Made by a program: the position numbers and the translations under genes. Source: JBDLID01 sp039715055 (GTDB lineage: Bacteria > Desulfobacterota > Desulfobulbia > Desulfobulbales > Desulfocapsaceae). Taken from it: DNA of 5,084 nt. The notes beneath the pieces were generated by a model. It was not told where the DNA came from, did no database searches, and was given only the letters and a program-made list of their open reading frames with translations. How positions within the stretch are numbered: the first letter of the stretch is position 1; the number at the start of each line of letters is the position of its first letter. The stretch covers positions 1 to 5,084 of the forward strand of contig JBDLID010000186.1 of assembly GCA_039715055.1 (NCBI GenBank), read 5' to 3'. Shown here piece after piece: positions 1-4,784 of this stretch.

Positions 1-1921
1 CAGGCAGGATTTCAACAAAGGCGCCGAAGTCCTTGACGGTCTTGACGATACCCTTGTAGACCTTACCGACTTCAGCCTCGGCAGTCATCTCCTTGATCTT
101 CTTGAGAAGGGCTTCGGCCTTGCTGCCATCCTTGGTGAACATCTTCACCAGCCCCTCATCATCCACCTCGATGGTGGCATCGTAAGTGGCGGACATCTCT
201 TTAATGATCTTGCCGCCGGGACCGATGATATCACGGATCTTATCGGTATTAATCTTATGGCTGAAATACTTGGGCGCATGCTCGGCAACTTCAGATCTCG
301 ACACATCAATGCTCTTGGCCATTTCACCAAGGATATGGATTCGTCCGGCCTTGGCCTGGGAGAGGGCCTGTCCCATGATGTCGCGGTCAACACCTTCGAT
401 CTTGATATCCATCTGCAGGGAGGTGATTCCCTCATCGGTTCCCACCACCTTGAAGTCCATATCACCGAGGTGATCTTCATCACCCAGGATATCGGAGAGG
501 ATAACAAGCTTGTCCCCTTCCTTGATCAGTCCCATGGCGATACCTGAAACCGGGGCCTTGAGAGGTACACCCGCATCCATCATGGCCATACTTCCGCCGC
601 AGACGGTGGCCATTGAGGAAGATCCGTTTGATTCCATGATTTCGGAAACCACACGCACGGAGTAGGGAAACTCTTCTTCGTTGGGCATGACGGCGGATAG
701 GCCGCGCAGCGCCAGGGTGCCGTGGCCGATATCACGTCTGGATGGGCCACGGAGGAAACGGGCCTCACCAACGCAGTAGGGAGGAAAGTTATAGTGCAGC
801 ATAAAGCGCCTGAACTCCTCACCCTGCAATGTCTCAATGCGCTGGGCATCACGCTCGCTGCCCAAGGTTGCGGTAACCATGGCCTGGGTCTCGCCACGGG
901 TAAAGAGAGAGGAACCGTGGGTATGGGGAAGATAGGTGACCTCACCGCTGATGGGACGTACCTGATCCATGGCACGGCCATCGATACGGGTCTGTTCATC
1001 GACGATCATGGCGCGCATGGTTTTTTTCTTGTAACCTGAGAGGAGGTTGCCAATCTCTTTAGCGTTTTCCCCATCAGGGTCAAGCTCTGCAATGACTGAT
1101 TTCTTCAACTCATCATAGGCCCGGCCGCGTTCCATCTTGTCAGCGGTGGAGATGACTTCAGCCATTCCTGCAGCCGCAATCTCCTGCACCTTTGCCTGCA
1201 GTGCTTCGTCCACTGGGAGGGGCTCAACAACTCGTTTTTCCCGTCCAACTTCTCCCTGCAAATCCAATTGCATATCGATCAGTGGCTGTACCTGCTCATG
1301 GACAAAGAAGATGGCGTTCAGTACTTCATCTTCGCTCATGGCATCGGCCTTACCCTCAACCATGGTCACCGCATTACGGGTACAGGCGACGATGATATCC
1401 ATACGCGAGTCCTGAAGTTCCACCTTGGTGGGATTCAAAACATAGTCACCATCGATATAACCGACTCTTGCTCCGGCAACTGGTCCCTGAAATGGGATAT
1501 CGGAAACACTAAGGGCACAGGATGCGCCATTTAAGGCAAGGATGTCGGGATCATTCTGCTGATCAGCAGAGAGAACGGTGGCAATCACCTGGGTCTCTGA
1601 AAAATAACCGTCGGCAAAGAGCGGACGGAGAGGACGGTCAATGATGCGGCAGGTAAGGACCTCCTGCTCACTGGGGCGCCCGATTTCACGACGGAAATAG
1701 TTTCCGGGAACACGACCCACGGCCGCCATACGTTCCTGGTACTCAATGGTAAGCGGCAGAAAACCAAGTTCCGGTTTATTCTCCTTGCCGGCCACAGCAG
1801 TGACCAGAACGACTGTTCCGCCATACTGCATCATAACCGAACCATCCGCCTGTTTGGCCACCTTTCCTGTTTCCACAGAGATGGTTTTGCCGCCTACTTC
1901 AACTTCAACTTTTTTATACAT
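1..1921 (-). CDS. pnp: Polyribonucleotide nucleotidyltransferase (PNPase), C-terminus cut off by window edge
   Basis: Phosphorolytic 3'-to-5' exoribonuclease that releases nucleoside diphosphates from RNA; acts as a cytoplasmic trimer and is part of the degradosome in some bacteria. My translation gives 640 residues in one uninterrupted frame. First RNase PH domain about 10-140, with FRREIGRPSE at 76-85 and IDRPLRPLF at 94-102; all-helical linker domain about 150-300; catalytic second RNase PH domain about 312-545, with RGPSRRDIGHG 391-401, GSSS 433-436 and DEDHLGDMDFK 481-491. By alignment with E. coli, Ser435/Ser436, Asp483, Asp489 and Lys491 are the active-site residues. The KH domain has GPGG at 567-570, and an S1 domain begins near 617. 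The usual length is about 700, so roughly 60 residues of S1 and tail lie outside. The ATG at 1921-1919 follows GGAG (1930-1927) by 5 nt. No frameshift or missing key residue seen. Last gene of the cluster here, 158 bp after rpsO, with a structured leader. Confidence 0.98.
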   Translation of the reverse strand, partial: MYKKVEVEVGGKTISVETGKVAKQADGSVMMQYGGTVVLVTAVAGKENKPELGFLPLTIEYQERMAAVGRVPGNYFRREIGRPSEQEVLTCRIIDRPLRPLFADGYFSETQVIATVLSADQQNDPDILALNGASCALSVSDIPFQGPVAGARVGYIDGDYVLNPTKVELQDSRMDIIVACTRNAVTMVEGKADAMSEDEVLNAIFFVHEQVQPLIDMQLDLQGEVGREKRVVEPLPVDEALQAKVQEIAAAGMAEVISTADKMERGRAYDELKKSVIAELDPDGENAKEIGNLLSGYKKKTMRAMIVDEQTRIDGRAMDQVRPISGEVTYLPHTHGSSLFTRGETQAMVTATLGSERDAQRIETLQGEEFRRFMLHYNFPPYCVGEARFLRGPSRRDIGHGTLALRGLSAVMPNEEEFPYSVRVVSEIMESNGSSSMATVCGGSMAMMDAGVPLKAPVSGIAMGLIKEGDKLVILSDILGDEDHLGDMDFKVVGTDEGITSLQMDIKIEGVDRDIMGQALSQAKAGRIHILGEMAKSIDVSRSEVAEHAPKYFSHKINTDKIRDIIGPGGKIIKEMSATYDATIEVDDEGLVKMFTKDGSKAEALLKKIKEMTAEAEVGKVYKGIVKTVKDFGAFVEILP

Positions 1922-1930
1922 ACATTCTCC
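1922..1930 (-). promoter_or_regulatory. Shine-Dalgarno of pnp
   Basis: GGAGAA at 1930-1925 lies just ahead of pnp. GGAG is spaced 5 nt from the ATG at 1921, which matches the reading frame of the PNPase N-terminus (MYKKVEVEVG). A second ATG at 1925 overlaps in another frame, is too close to the GGAG, and stops after three codons. This settles the pnp start. Confidence 0.8.
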
Positions 1931-1931
1931 A

Positions 1932-1947
1932 GCTGCCTTATTGCAGC
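1932..1947 (-). promoter_or_regulatory. Small stem-loop directly upstream of the pnp ribosome binding site
   Basis: In the transcript GCUGC (1947-1943) can pair with GCAGC (1936-1932) around a 6-nt loop. The stem ends one nucleotide before the pnp Shine-Dalgarno, so its folding could affect ribosome access. The pairing is seen by eye; a five-pair stem is weak evidence alone, and a regulatory role is inference. Confidence 0.35.
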
Positions 1948-1949
1948 AT

Positions 1950-2019
1950 GGTTGATTGATCAAAAAAAACAGGTGTACTGCTGCGGCTACGCGACAACGA
2001 TACACCTGAATGATCAACC
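1950..2019 (-). promoter_or_regulatory. Long nested stem-loop in pnp leader, possible RNase III-type processing site
   Basis: The terminator-like hairpin is embraced by a second helix: GGUUGAU (2019-2013) pairs with AUCAACC (1956-1950) in the transcript, with the U8 tract in an asymmetric internal loop. The whole forms a 70-nt element about 30 nt before the pnp start. In E. coli a long stem-loop in the pnp leader is cut by RNase III, and PNPase then represses its own mRNA. The position and shape agree with a similar arrangement here, but the sequence is unrelated and the role is inference. Forming the outer helix competes with reading the U tract as a terminator only after that tract has been transcribed. 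Confidence 0.45.
1962..2008 (-). terminator. Terminator-like hairpin with U8 tract between rpsO and pnp
   Basis: In the minus-strand transcript CAGGUGUA (2008-2001) pairs perfectly with UACACCUG (1977-1970), followed at once by eight U (1969-1962). The apical part (2000-1978) continues as an imperfect helix to a 3-nt loop: pairs G1998-C1980, U1996-A1982, G1995-C1983, G1992-C1986 and C1991-G1987, three G-U wobbles and two mismatches. The wobbles make the fold fit minus-strand RNA better than plus-strand RNA. It looks like an intrinsic terminator for the rpsO transcript, possibly partial, since pnp is normally also read from upstream. The same hairpin could instead be a processing site; see the larger structure listed separately. 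Confidence 0.6.
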
Positions 2020-2038
2020 GGCACTTCGTTATGTGCCG
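2019..2038 (-). promoter_or_regulatory. Stem-loop in rpsO-pnp spacer
   Basis: Transcript CGGCAC (2038-2033) pairs with GUGCCG (2024-2019) around an 8-nt loop. It abuts, and shares base 2019 with, the outer helix of the long pnp leader structure, so the two could stack. No U tract follows. It may belong to the same processing or stability element; function unproven. Confidence 0.4.
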
Positions 2039-2049
2039 TATTTACAATA

Positions 2050-2072
2050 AAGAAATGCCATATGCATTTCTT
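2050..2072 (-). promoter_or_regulatory. AT-rich stem-loop just after rpsO stop
   Basis: AAGAAAUGC (2072-2064) pairs with GCAUUUCUU (2058-2050), nine perfect pairs around a 5-nt loop, 7 nt after the rpsO stop codon. The stem is AU-rich, and only a poor U tract follows (UAUUGUAAA), so I do not call it a terminator. It could protect the rpsO 3' end from exonucleases. Because the repeat is perfect, it can fold on either strand. Confidence 0.4.
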
Positions 2073-2079
2073 AAAAAAA

Positions 2080-2349
2080 CTACTTTCTAATGCCTAGAGC
2101 CTCAATCAACTCACGATACTTGTTAATATCCTTTTTCTTCAGGTAATCAAGCAGGCTCCTTCTCTGCCCGACAAGTTTCAACAGCCCCTGTCGGGAGTGA
2201 TGATCTTTCTTGTGGGTCTTAAAATGATCTGTCAGATAGGTAATCCGATCGGTGATAAGTGCGATCTGCACCTCTGAAGATCCGGTATCATTTGGGTGAA
2301 GCTTAAACTTCTCTATAATCTCATTTTTTCTTACTGCTGACTGTGCCAA
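2080..2349 (-). CDS. rpsO: 30S ribosomal protein S15 (uS15)
   Basis: Primary binding protein of the central domain of 16S rRNA; it binds the three-way junction of helices 20-22 early in 30S assembly and touches a 50S bridge. The product is 89 residues, the normal length, and its four-helix fold is recognisable throughout. RNA-contact segments are present: DTGSSEVQ at 21-28 and HKKDHHSRQGLL at 46-57, followed by QRRSLLDYLKKKD 62-74, ending LGIRK. The start is TTG (2349-2347), chosen because AAGGAGG at 2362-2356 sits 6 nt upstream and because the protein length fits; no ATG lies in frame between. It follows truB by 173 bp and precedes pnp by 158 bp, the usual order. S15 often represses its own mRNA, and the start region here can fold into a hairpin that fits such control. 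Confidence 0.98.
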   Translation of the reverse strand: MAQSAVRKNEIIEKFKLHPNDTGSSEVQIALITDRITYLTDHFKTHKKDHHSRQGLLKLVGQRRSLLDYLKKKDINKYRELIEALGIRK

Positions 2350-2366
2350 GACAAACCTCCTTGTCT
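2349..2366 (-). promoter_or_regulatory. Hairpin presenting the rpsO Shine-Dalgarno in its loop
   Basis: In the transcript AGACAA (2366-2361) pairs perfectly with UUGUCU (2354-2349). The 6-nt loop is GGAGGU (2360-2355), the core of the ribosome binding site. The last stem base, U2349, is the first base of the UUG start codon. Ribosome loading and hairpin formation would therefore interact. S15 autoregulates through different leader structures in different bacteria; whether S15 recognises this one is inference. Confidence 0.5.
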
Positions 2367-2407
2367 GTATAGGTAACGCTTATTTTCTTTATTTATAATA
2401 ACTCCAA

Positions 2408-2425
2408 GTCCCGGTGGCAGGGGAC
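2408..2425 (-). promoter_or_regulatory. Short GC-rich stem-loop in rpsO leader
   Basis: GUCCC (2425-2421) pairs with GGGAC (2412-2408) in the transcript, with an 8-nt loop. An A/T-rich stretch lies between it and rpsO (2367-2400). Weak on its own; it could be part of a larger leader fold that includes the Shine-Dalgarno hairpin. Confidence 0.3.
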
Positions 2426-2464
2426 GAAATATAGGCTAGTTCGAAACATCCATGTCCAAACATT

Positions 2465-2495
2465 GCAGGACGGAAAAAACAATCCACCATCCTGC
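2465..2495 (-). promoter_or_regulatory. Stem-loop between truB and rpsO
   Basis: GCAGGAUGG (2495-2487) pairs with CCGUCCUGC (2473-2465), nine pairs including one U-G wobble that would be a C-A mismatch on the other strand. The loop is 13 nt and contains six U. The stem begins 27 nt after the truB stop. No U tract follows, so it is not a clear terminator. It may mark the 3' end or a processing point of the upstream operon mRNA. Confidence 0.45.
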
Positions 2496-2522
2496 CTACA
2501 TCATGTAACATACAACAAGCAA

Positions 2523-3269
2523 TTAATGCAACAGATTACGTACATCAGTTACGGATAAGACTTTATTCAACAGCCTTTCCCGTGCATCTTCTTCGAGCAA
2601 ATGCTTTCCGTCCACACTGTCCCGGACGTGAAAACAACCGCTGCGCACACGGCGCAAGGCTGTGAGATAGGCCCCACAACCAAGTACCCTGCCGATGTCC
2701 GCCCCCAAGGTACGAATGTAGGTACCTTTGCTGCAGACAACACGTATATTCAGATAGGGAGAAACATCTGTGACAACCCCGTCGACATCGGTACGTTCAA
2801 GGCTGTGAATTATTACTCTGCGCGGCGGCTTGCTGACTTCAATTCCCTTTCGAGCATAGTGGTAAAGGGGCTTGCCCTTATGCTTCAAAGCGGAGTAAAC
2901 GGGCGGCACCTGCTGCAGTTCTCCACGGAACTGCTGCAAACACTCTTCGATAACGGTCTCCGACAGATTCCCGACAGGATTCCTTGCTGTCACCTCACCT
3001 TCCGGGTCCTGGGTGGTGGTCTCCACTCCCAACCGCAAGGTGGCAAGATACTCCTTTTCTCCCTCCATGATTTCACCGATCATCCTGGTGGCAGGGCGGC
3101 CGGCACAGATTACAAGAAGTCCGGAGGCAAAGGGATCGAGGGTTCCGGCATGACCGACTTTTTTCATACCCAGTGCCTTGCGTACCTTCCGCACCATATA
3201 AAAGGAACTGGCTCCTATCGGTTTATCAACCAGAAAGACTCCGGCTTCAAAATCATTTTCACTTGCCAT
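2523..3269 (-). CDS. truB: tRNA pseudouridine-55 synthase
   Basis: Isomerises U55 in the T-loop of elongator tRNAs to pseudouridine and acts as a tRNA chaperone in the cytoplasm. With the ATG at 3269 the product is 248 residues. Family marks are VFLVDKPIGASSF near the N-terminus (about 11-23), then KVGHAGTLDPFASGLL, whose Asp (residue 45 from this start) is the catalytic aspartate, the YSALKHKGKPLYHYAR segment, and VVCSKGTYIRTLGADIG, the conserved KGTYIRxL motif. The C-terminal PUA-like part is short, as in many bacterial TruB. The frame also has a TTG at 3290 that would add MICISSV and overlap the upstream stop by TTGA. Neither start has a clear Shine-Dalgarno; I prefer the ATG, 17 nt after the nrnA stop. 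Translation is probably coupled to nrnA. Confidence 0.96.
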   Translation of the reverse strand: MASENDFEAGVFLVDKPIGASSFYMVRKVRKALGMKKVGHAGTLDPFASGLLVICAGRPATRMIGEIMEGEKEYLATLRLGVETTTQDPEGEVTARNPVGNLSETVIEECLQQFRGELQQVPPVYSALKHKGKPLYHYARKGIEVSKPPRRVIIHSLERTDVDGVVTDVSPYLNIRVVCSKGTYIRTLGADIGRVLGCGAYLTALRRVRSGCFHVRDSVDGKHLLEEDARERLLNKVLSVTDVRNLLH

Positions 3270-3286
3270 CACTGAAGAAATACAAA

Positions 3287-4279
3287 TCAAGCCAGAGCTT
3301 TTTTCAAGGCATCAAGGACCTTTTTCCGGACCTCTTCAACGGTGGTGTCAACAATACGAAATCCGGCCGCATTGCGATGTCCGCCGCCACCGAAATCGGC
3401 TGCAACAGCGGCCACATCACAGCCTCCCTTGGCGCGCAGACTCACGGAAACCATACCCTTCTTGCTCTCCTTTAAAAATACGGCCACCCGCACTGAACGC
3501 AACGCCCTGGGATAATTGACAAAGCCCTCAATATCTTCACTGGCTGCACCGCTGCGGTCAAACATATCGGCAGTGACTCTGATCATGCCGATTTGTCCGC
3601 CTTCGTGTAACTCCAGGCTCCCCAGCACCATTTCCATCAGACGCAGTCGTTCAATGCTGAAGTTGTCATAGATCTTGCCGGCCACAGTGGCCGGATCAAC
3701 TCCGATCTCTACCAGATCCGCAGCGATCCTGAAGGTCCGGGGGCTCGTATTTTCGTATCGGAAGAAGCCGGTATCAGTAGAAATGGCAACATAGAGAGAG
3801 AAGGCGGCCTTTGCGGAGACTTCGGCACCCAAGGCAAGGGCCAGCTCGTAGACCATCTCGCCGGTTGATGAACATTTGGCATCAAGCCAGAGATGGTCCC
3901 CGAAACTCTTATGCCCATAGTGGTGGTCTATGACGATAAACGGGGAGATCTTCAGCAGCTCTTCCTTCTCTGTCCCAAGACGATCACAATCACCGCAATC
4001 AAGTGCAACTGCCACCATCTTTTTGTTTCCCTCTTCGGCTGCAAAGCTCTGCAGAGCACTCAGTTCCGTTTCGATTCTGCCACAATTCGGGAGGAAATCG
4101 TAAAGATGGGAAACCTCTTCTTCAAGATAACAAAAGACCTTTTTCCCCTGGCTCTTCAGGATGTCGGCCAGGCCGAACATGGAACCAAGGGCATCGCCGT
4201 CGGGATGGATGTGAGTGACCAACACAACATGGCTGGCATCTCTTATATGTTCGAGGATACCCTCAGGAATCCTGGTCAT
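3287..4279 (-). CDS. nrnA: DHH/DHHA1 phosphoesterase, NrnA-type oligoribonuclease / pAp phosphatase
   Basis: Probable metal-dependent (Mn2+) enzyme that degrades 2-5-nt RNA remnants and dephosphorylates 3'-phosphoadenosine 5'-phosphate, as known for Bacillus NrnA; some relatives also cleave linear dinucleotides such as pGpG. The 330-residue product has the full motif set: HIHPDGDALGS at 23-33 (His23, Asp27, Asp29), ALDCGDCDR 92-100 (Asp94), DHH at 118-120 within VIDHHYGHKSFGDH, STDTGFFRYENT 167-178 (Asp169), and the DHHA1 substrate-binding GGGGHRNAAGF at 297-307. The length matches the NrnA family (about 310-340). The ATG at 4279 is preceded by AGGAG with 5-nt spacing, inside the end of rbfA, so the two genes overlap by 17 bp. 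Its place between rbfA and truB is common in Desulfobacterota and Firmicutes. Substrate choice cannot be read from the sequence. Confidence 0.92.
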   Translation of the reverse strand: MTRIPEGILEHIRDASHVVLVTHIHPDGDALGSMFGLADILKSQGKKVFCYLEEEVSHLYDFLPNCGRIETELSALQSFAAEEGNKKMVAVALDCGDCDRLGTEKEELLKISPFIVIDHHYGHKSFGDHLWLDAKCSSTGEMVYELALALGAEVSAKAAFSLYVAISTDTGFFRYENTSPRTFRIAADLVEIGVDPATVAGKIYDNFSIERLRLMEMVLGSLELHEGGQIGMIRVTADMFDRSGAASEDIEGFVNYPRALRSVRVAVFLKESKKGMVSVSLRAKGGCDVAAVAADFGGGGHRNAAGFRIVDTTVEEVRKKVLDALKKALA

Positions 4280-4679
4280 CCCTTCTCCTCTCCGAAGCTA
4301 TTTCAGAAAAAAGCTGTTCCAGTTCTTCCACCTTGTCAGCCTTGGAATCATATTCGAAAGTGAGAGACGGAGTATAGCGCAGGTTGAGTACCTTGGCCAG
4401 ATGGCTGCGAACAAATCCCTGGGCCCTCTTTAAGGCTTCCGCGACTCGCTTTCGAACCTTCTCGTCTCCAGGAACGGTATAAAAGATACGGGCACTTTTA
4501 AGATCATCGGTTACCCGTACATTGGTAACAGTAACGTCACTCAACTTCTGATCACGCACCTTCTGCAGAAAGAGGACGGAAAGTTCCATACGAACGGCCT
4601 CCGCCACCCGTGTTGACCGCTTCCTCTCCTGCTTACCGAGGCCAACGGATTCAATGGTTTCTTTTGGGTCCCAGACCAT
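4263..4679 (-). CDS. rbfA: 30S ribosome-binding factor RbfA
   Basis: Assembly factor that binds the free 30S subunit near the 5' end of 16S rRNA and helps late maturation; first known in E. coli as a cold-shock-related factor. The 138-residue product shows the type II KH-like fold: STRVAEAVRMELSVLFLQKV about 22-41, VTVTNVRVTDDLKSARIFYTV about 49-69, the AQG kink (86-88) in ALKRAQGFVRSHLAKVL, and LRYTPSLTFEYDSKAD about 100-115. It carries about 17 residues ahead of the usual beginning of the family and a charged tail (ERRRDDQDS). The ATG at 4679 is the only reasonable start in frame ahead of the domain, yet it has no Shine-Dalgarno: the preceding bases are TATCAAG-type repeats. Translation may depend on coupling, on lack of structure, or on a later start. 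It overlaps nrnA by 17 bp. Confidence 0.95.
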   Translation of the reverse strand: MVWDPKETIESVGLGKQERKRSTRVAEAVRMELSVLFLQKVRDQKLSDVTVTNVRVTDDLKSARIFYTVPGDEKVRKRVAEALKRAQGFVRSHLAKVLNLRYTPSLTFEYDSKADKVEELEQLFSEIASERRRDDQDS

Positions 4680-4684
4680 GAGTT

Positions 4685-4731
4685 TATCAAGTTGTAAAGT
4701 TTATCAAGTTATCAAGCTATCAAGTTGCAAA
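4685..4731. repeat. TATCAAG short tandem repeats abutting rbfA start
   Basis: TATCAAG occurs at 4685-4691, 4702-4708, 4710-4716 and 4718-4724. The last three are in exact 8-bp register. The larger unit TATCAAGTTGYAAA is present at 4685-4698 and 4718-4731 with one base difference. On the coding strand the unit reads CTTGATA. The tract ends 5 bp from the rbfA ATG and occupies the place where a ribosome binding site would be. It looks like an intergenic simple-sequence array; function not known to me. Confidence 0.8.
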
Positions 4732-4749
4732 CCATAATCGTTGGCCAGA

Positions 4750-4784
4750 CTTTTCACTTTCAACTTTCTACTTTTCACTTTCCT
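4750..4784. repeat. Heptad tandem repeat (CTTTYNA) across the infB stop codon
   Basis: Five units in exact 7-bp register start at 4750, 4757, 4764, 4771 and 4778: CTTTTCA, CTTTCAA, CTTTCTA, CTTTTCA and CTTTCCT (the last degenerate). The 13-mer ACTTTTCACTTTC is found twice without mismatch at 4749-4761 and 4770-4782, 21 bp apart. The tract supplies the infB stop codon (TAG, 4770-4768) and the codons just before it. A separate repeat family (TATCAAG) lies immediately beyond, toward rbfA. Confidence 0.85.

Noticed and set aside
580..999. Minus-strand 139-codon frame inside pnp
   Set aside because: It is an alternative frame of the same strand within the catalytic PNPase domain, rich in Pro, Ser and Arg as expected of a shadow; the PNPase frame is continuous through it.
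1914..1925. Overlapping upstream ATG (ATGTATGTATAA) as a leader peptide of pnp
   Set aside because: Only three codons, with one nucleotide between GGAG and the ATG, too close for initiation; most likely a chance overlap with the real start.
2039..2072. Intrinsic terminator made by the hairpin right after rpsO
   Set aside because: The stem is AU-rich and is followed by UAUUGUAAA rather than a U run on the transcribed strand, so I list it only as a stem-loop.
2380..2464. Promoter for rpsO upstream of the gene (TATATT and TATAAA-like hexamers on the minus strand)
   Set aside because: The best combination, TTGGAC with TATATT, has 20 nt between the hexamers, and the TATAAA has no acceptable -35. 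A promoter here is plausible from other bacteria but I cannot support one.
2601..3275. Plus-strand 224-codon open frame opposite truB
   Set aside because: It lies wholly over truB, whose motifs are unmistakable; the plus-strand product shows no recognisable domain and no ribosome binding site context. It is a shadow frame.
3893..4363. Plus-strand 156-codon open frame opposite nrnA and rbfA
   Set aside because: It covers conserved codons of two real genes on the other strand and has no family features; antisense shadow.
4685..4784. CRISPR array
   Set aside because: Units are 7-8 bp in direct register without spacers of regular length and there are no cas genes; these are simple tandem repeats.
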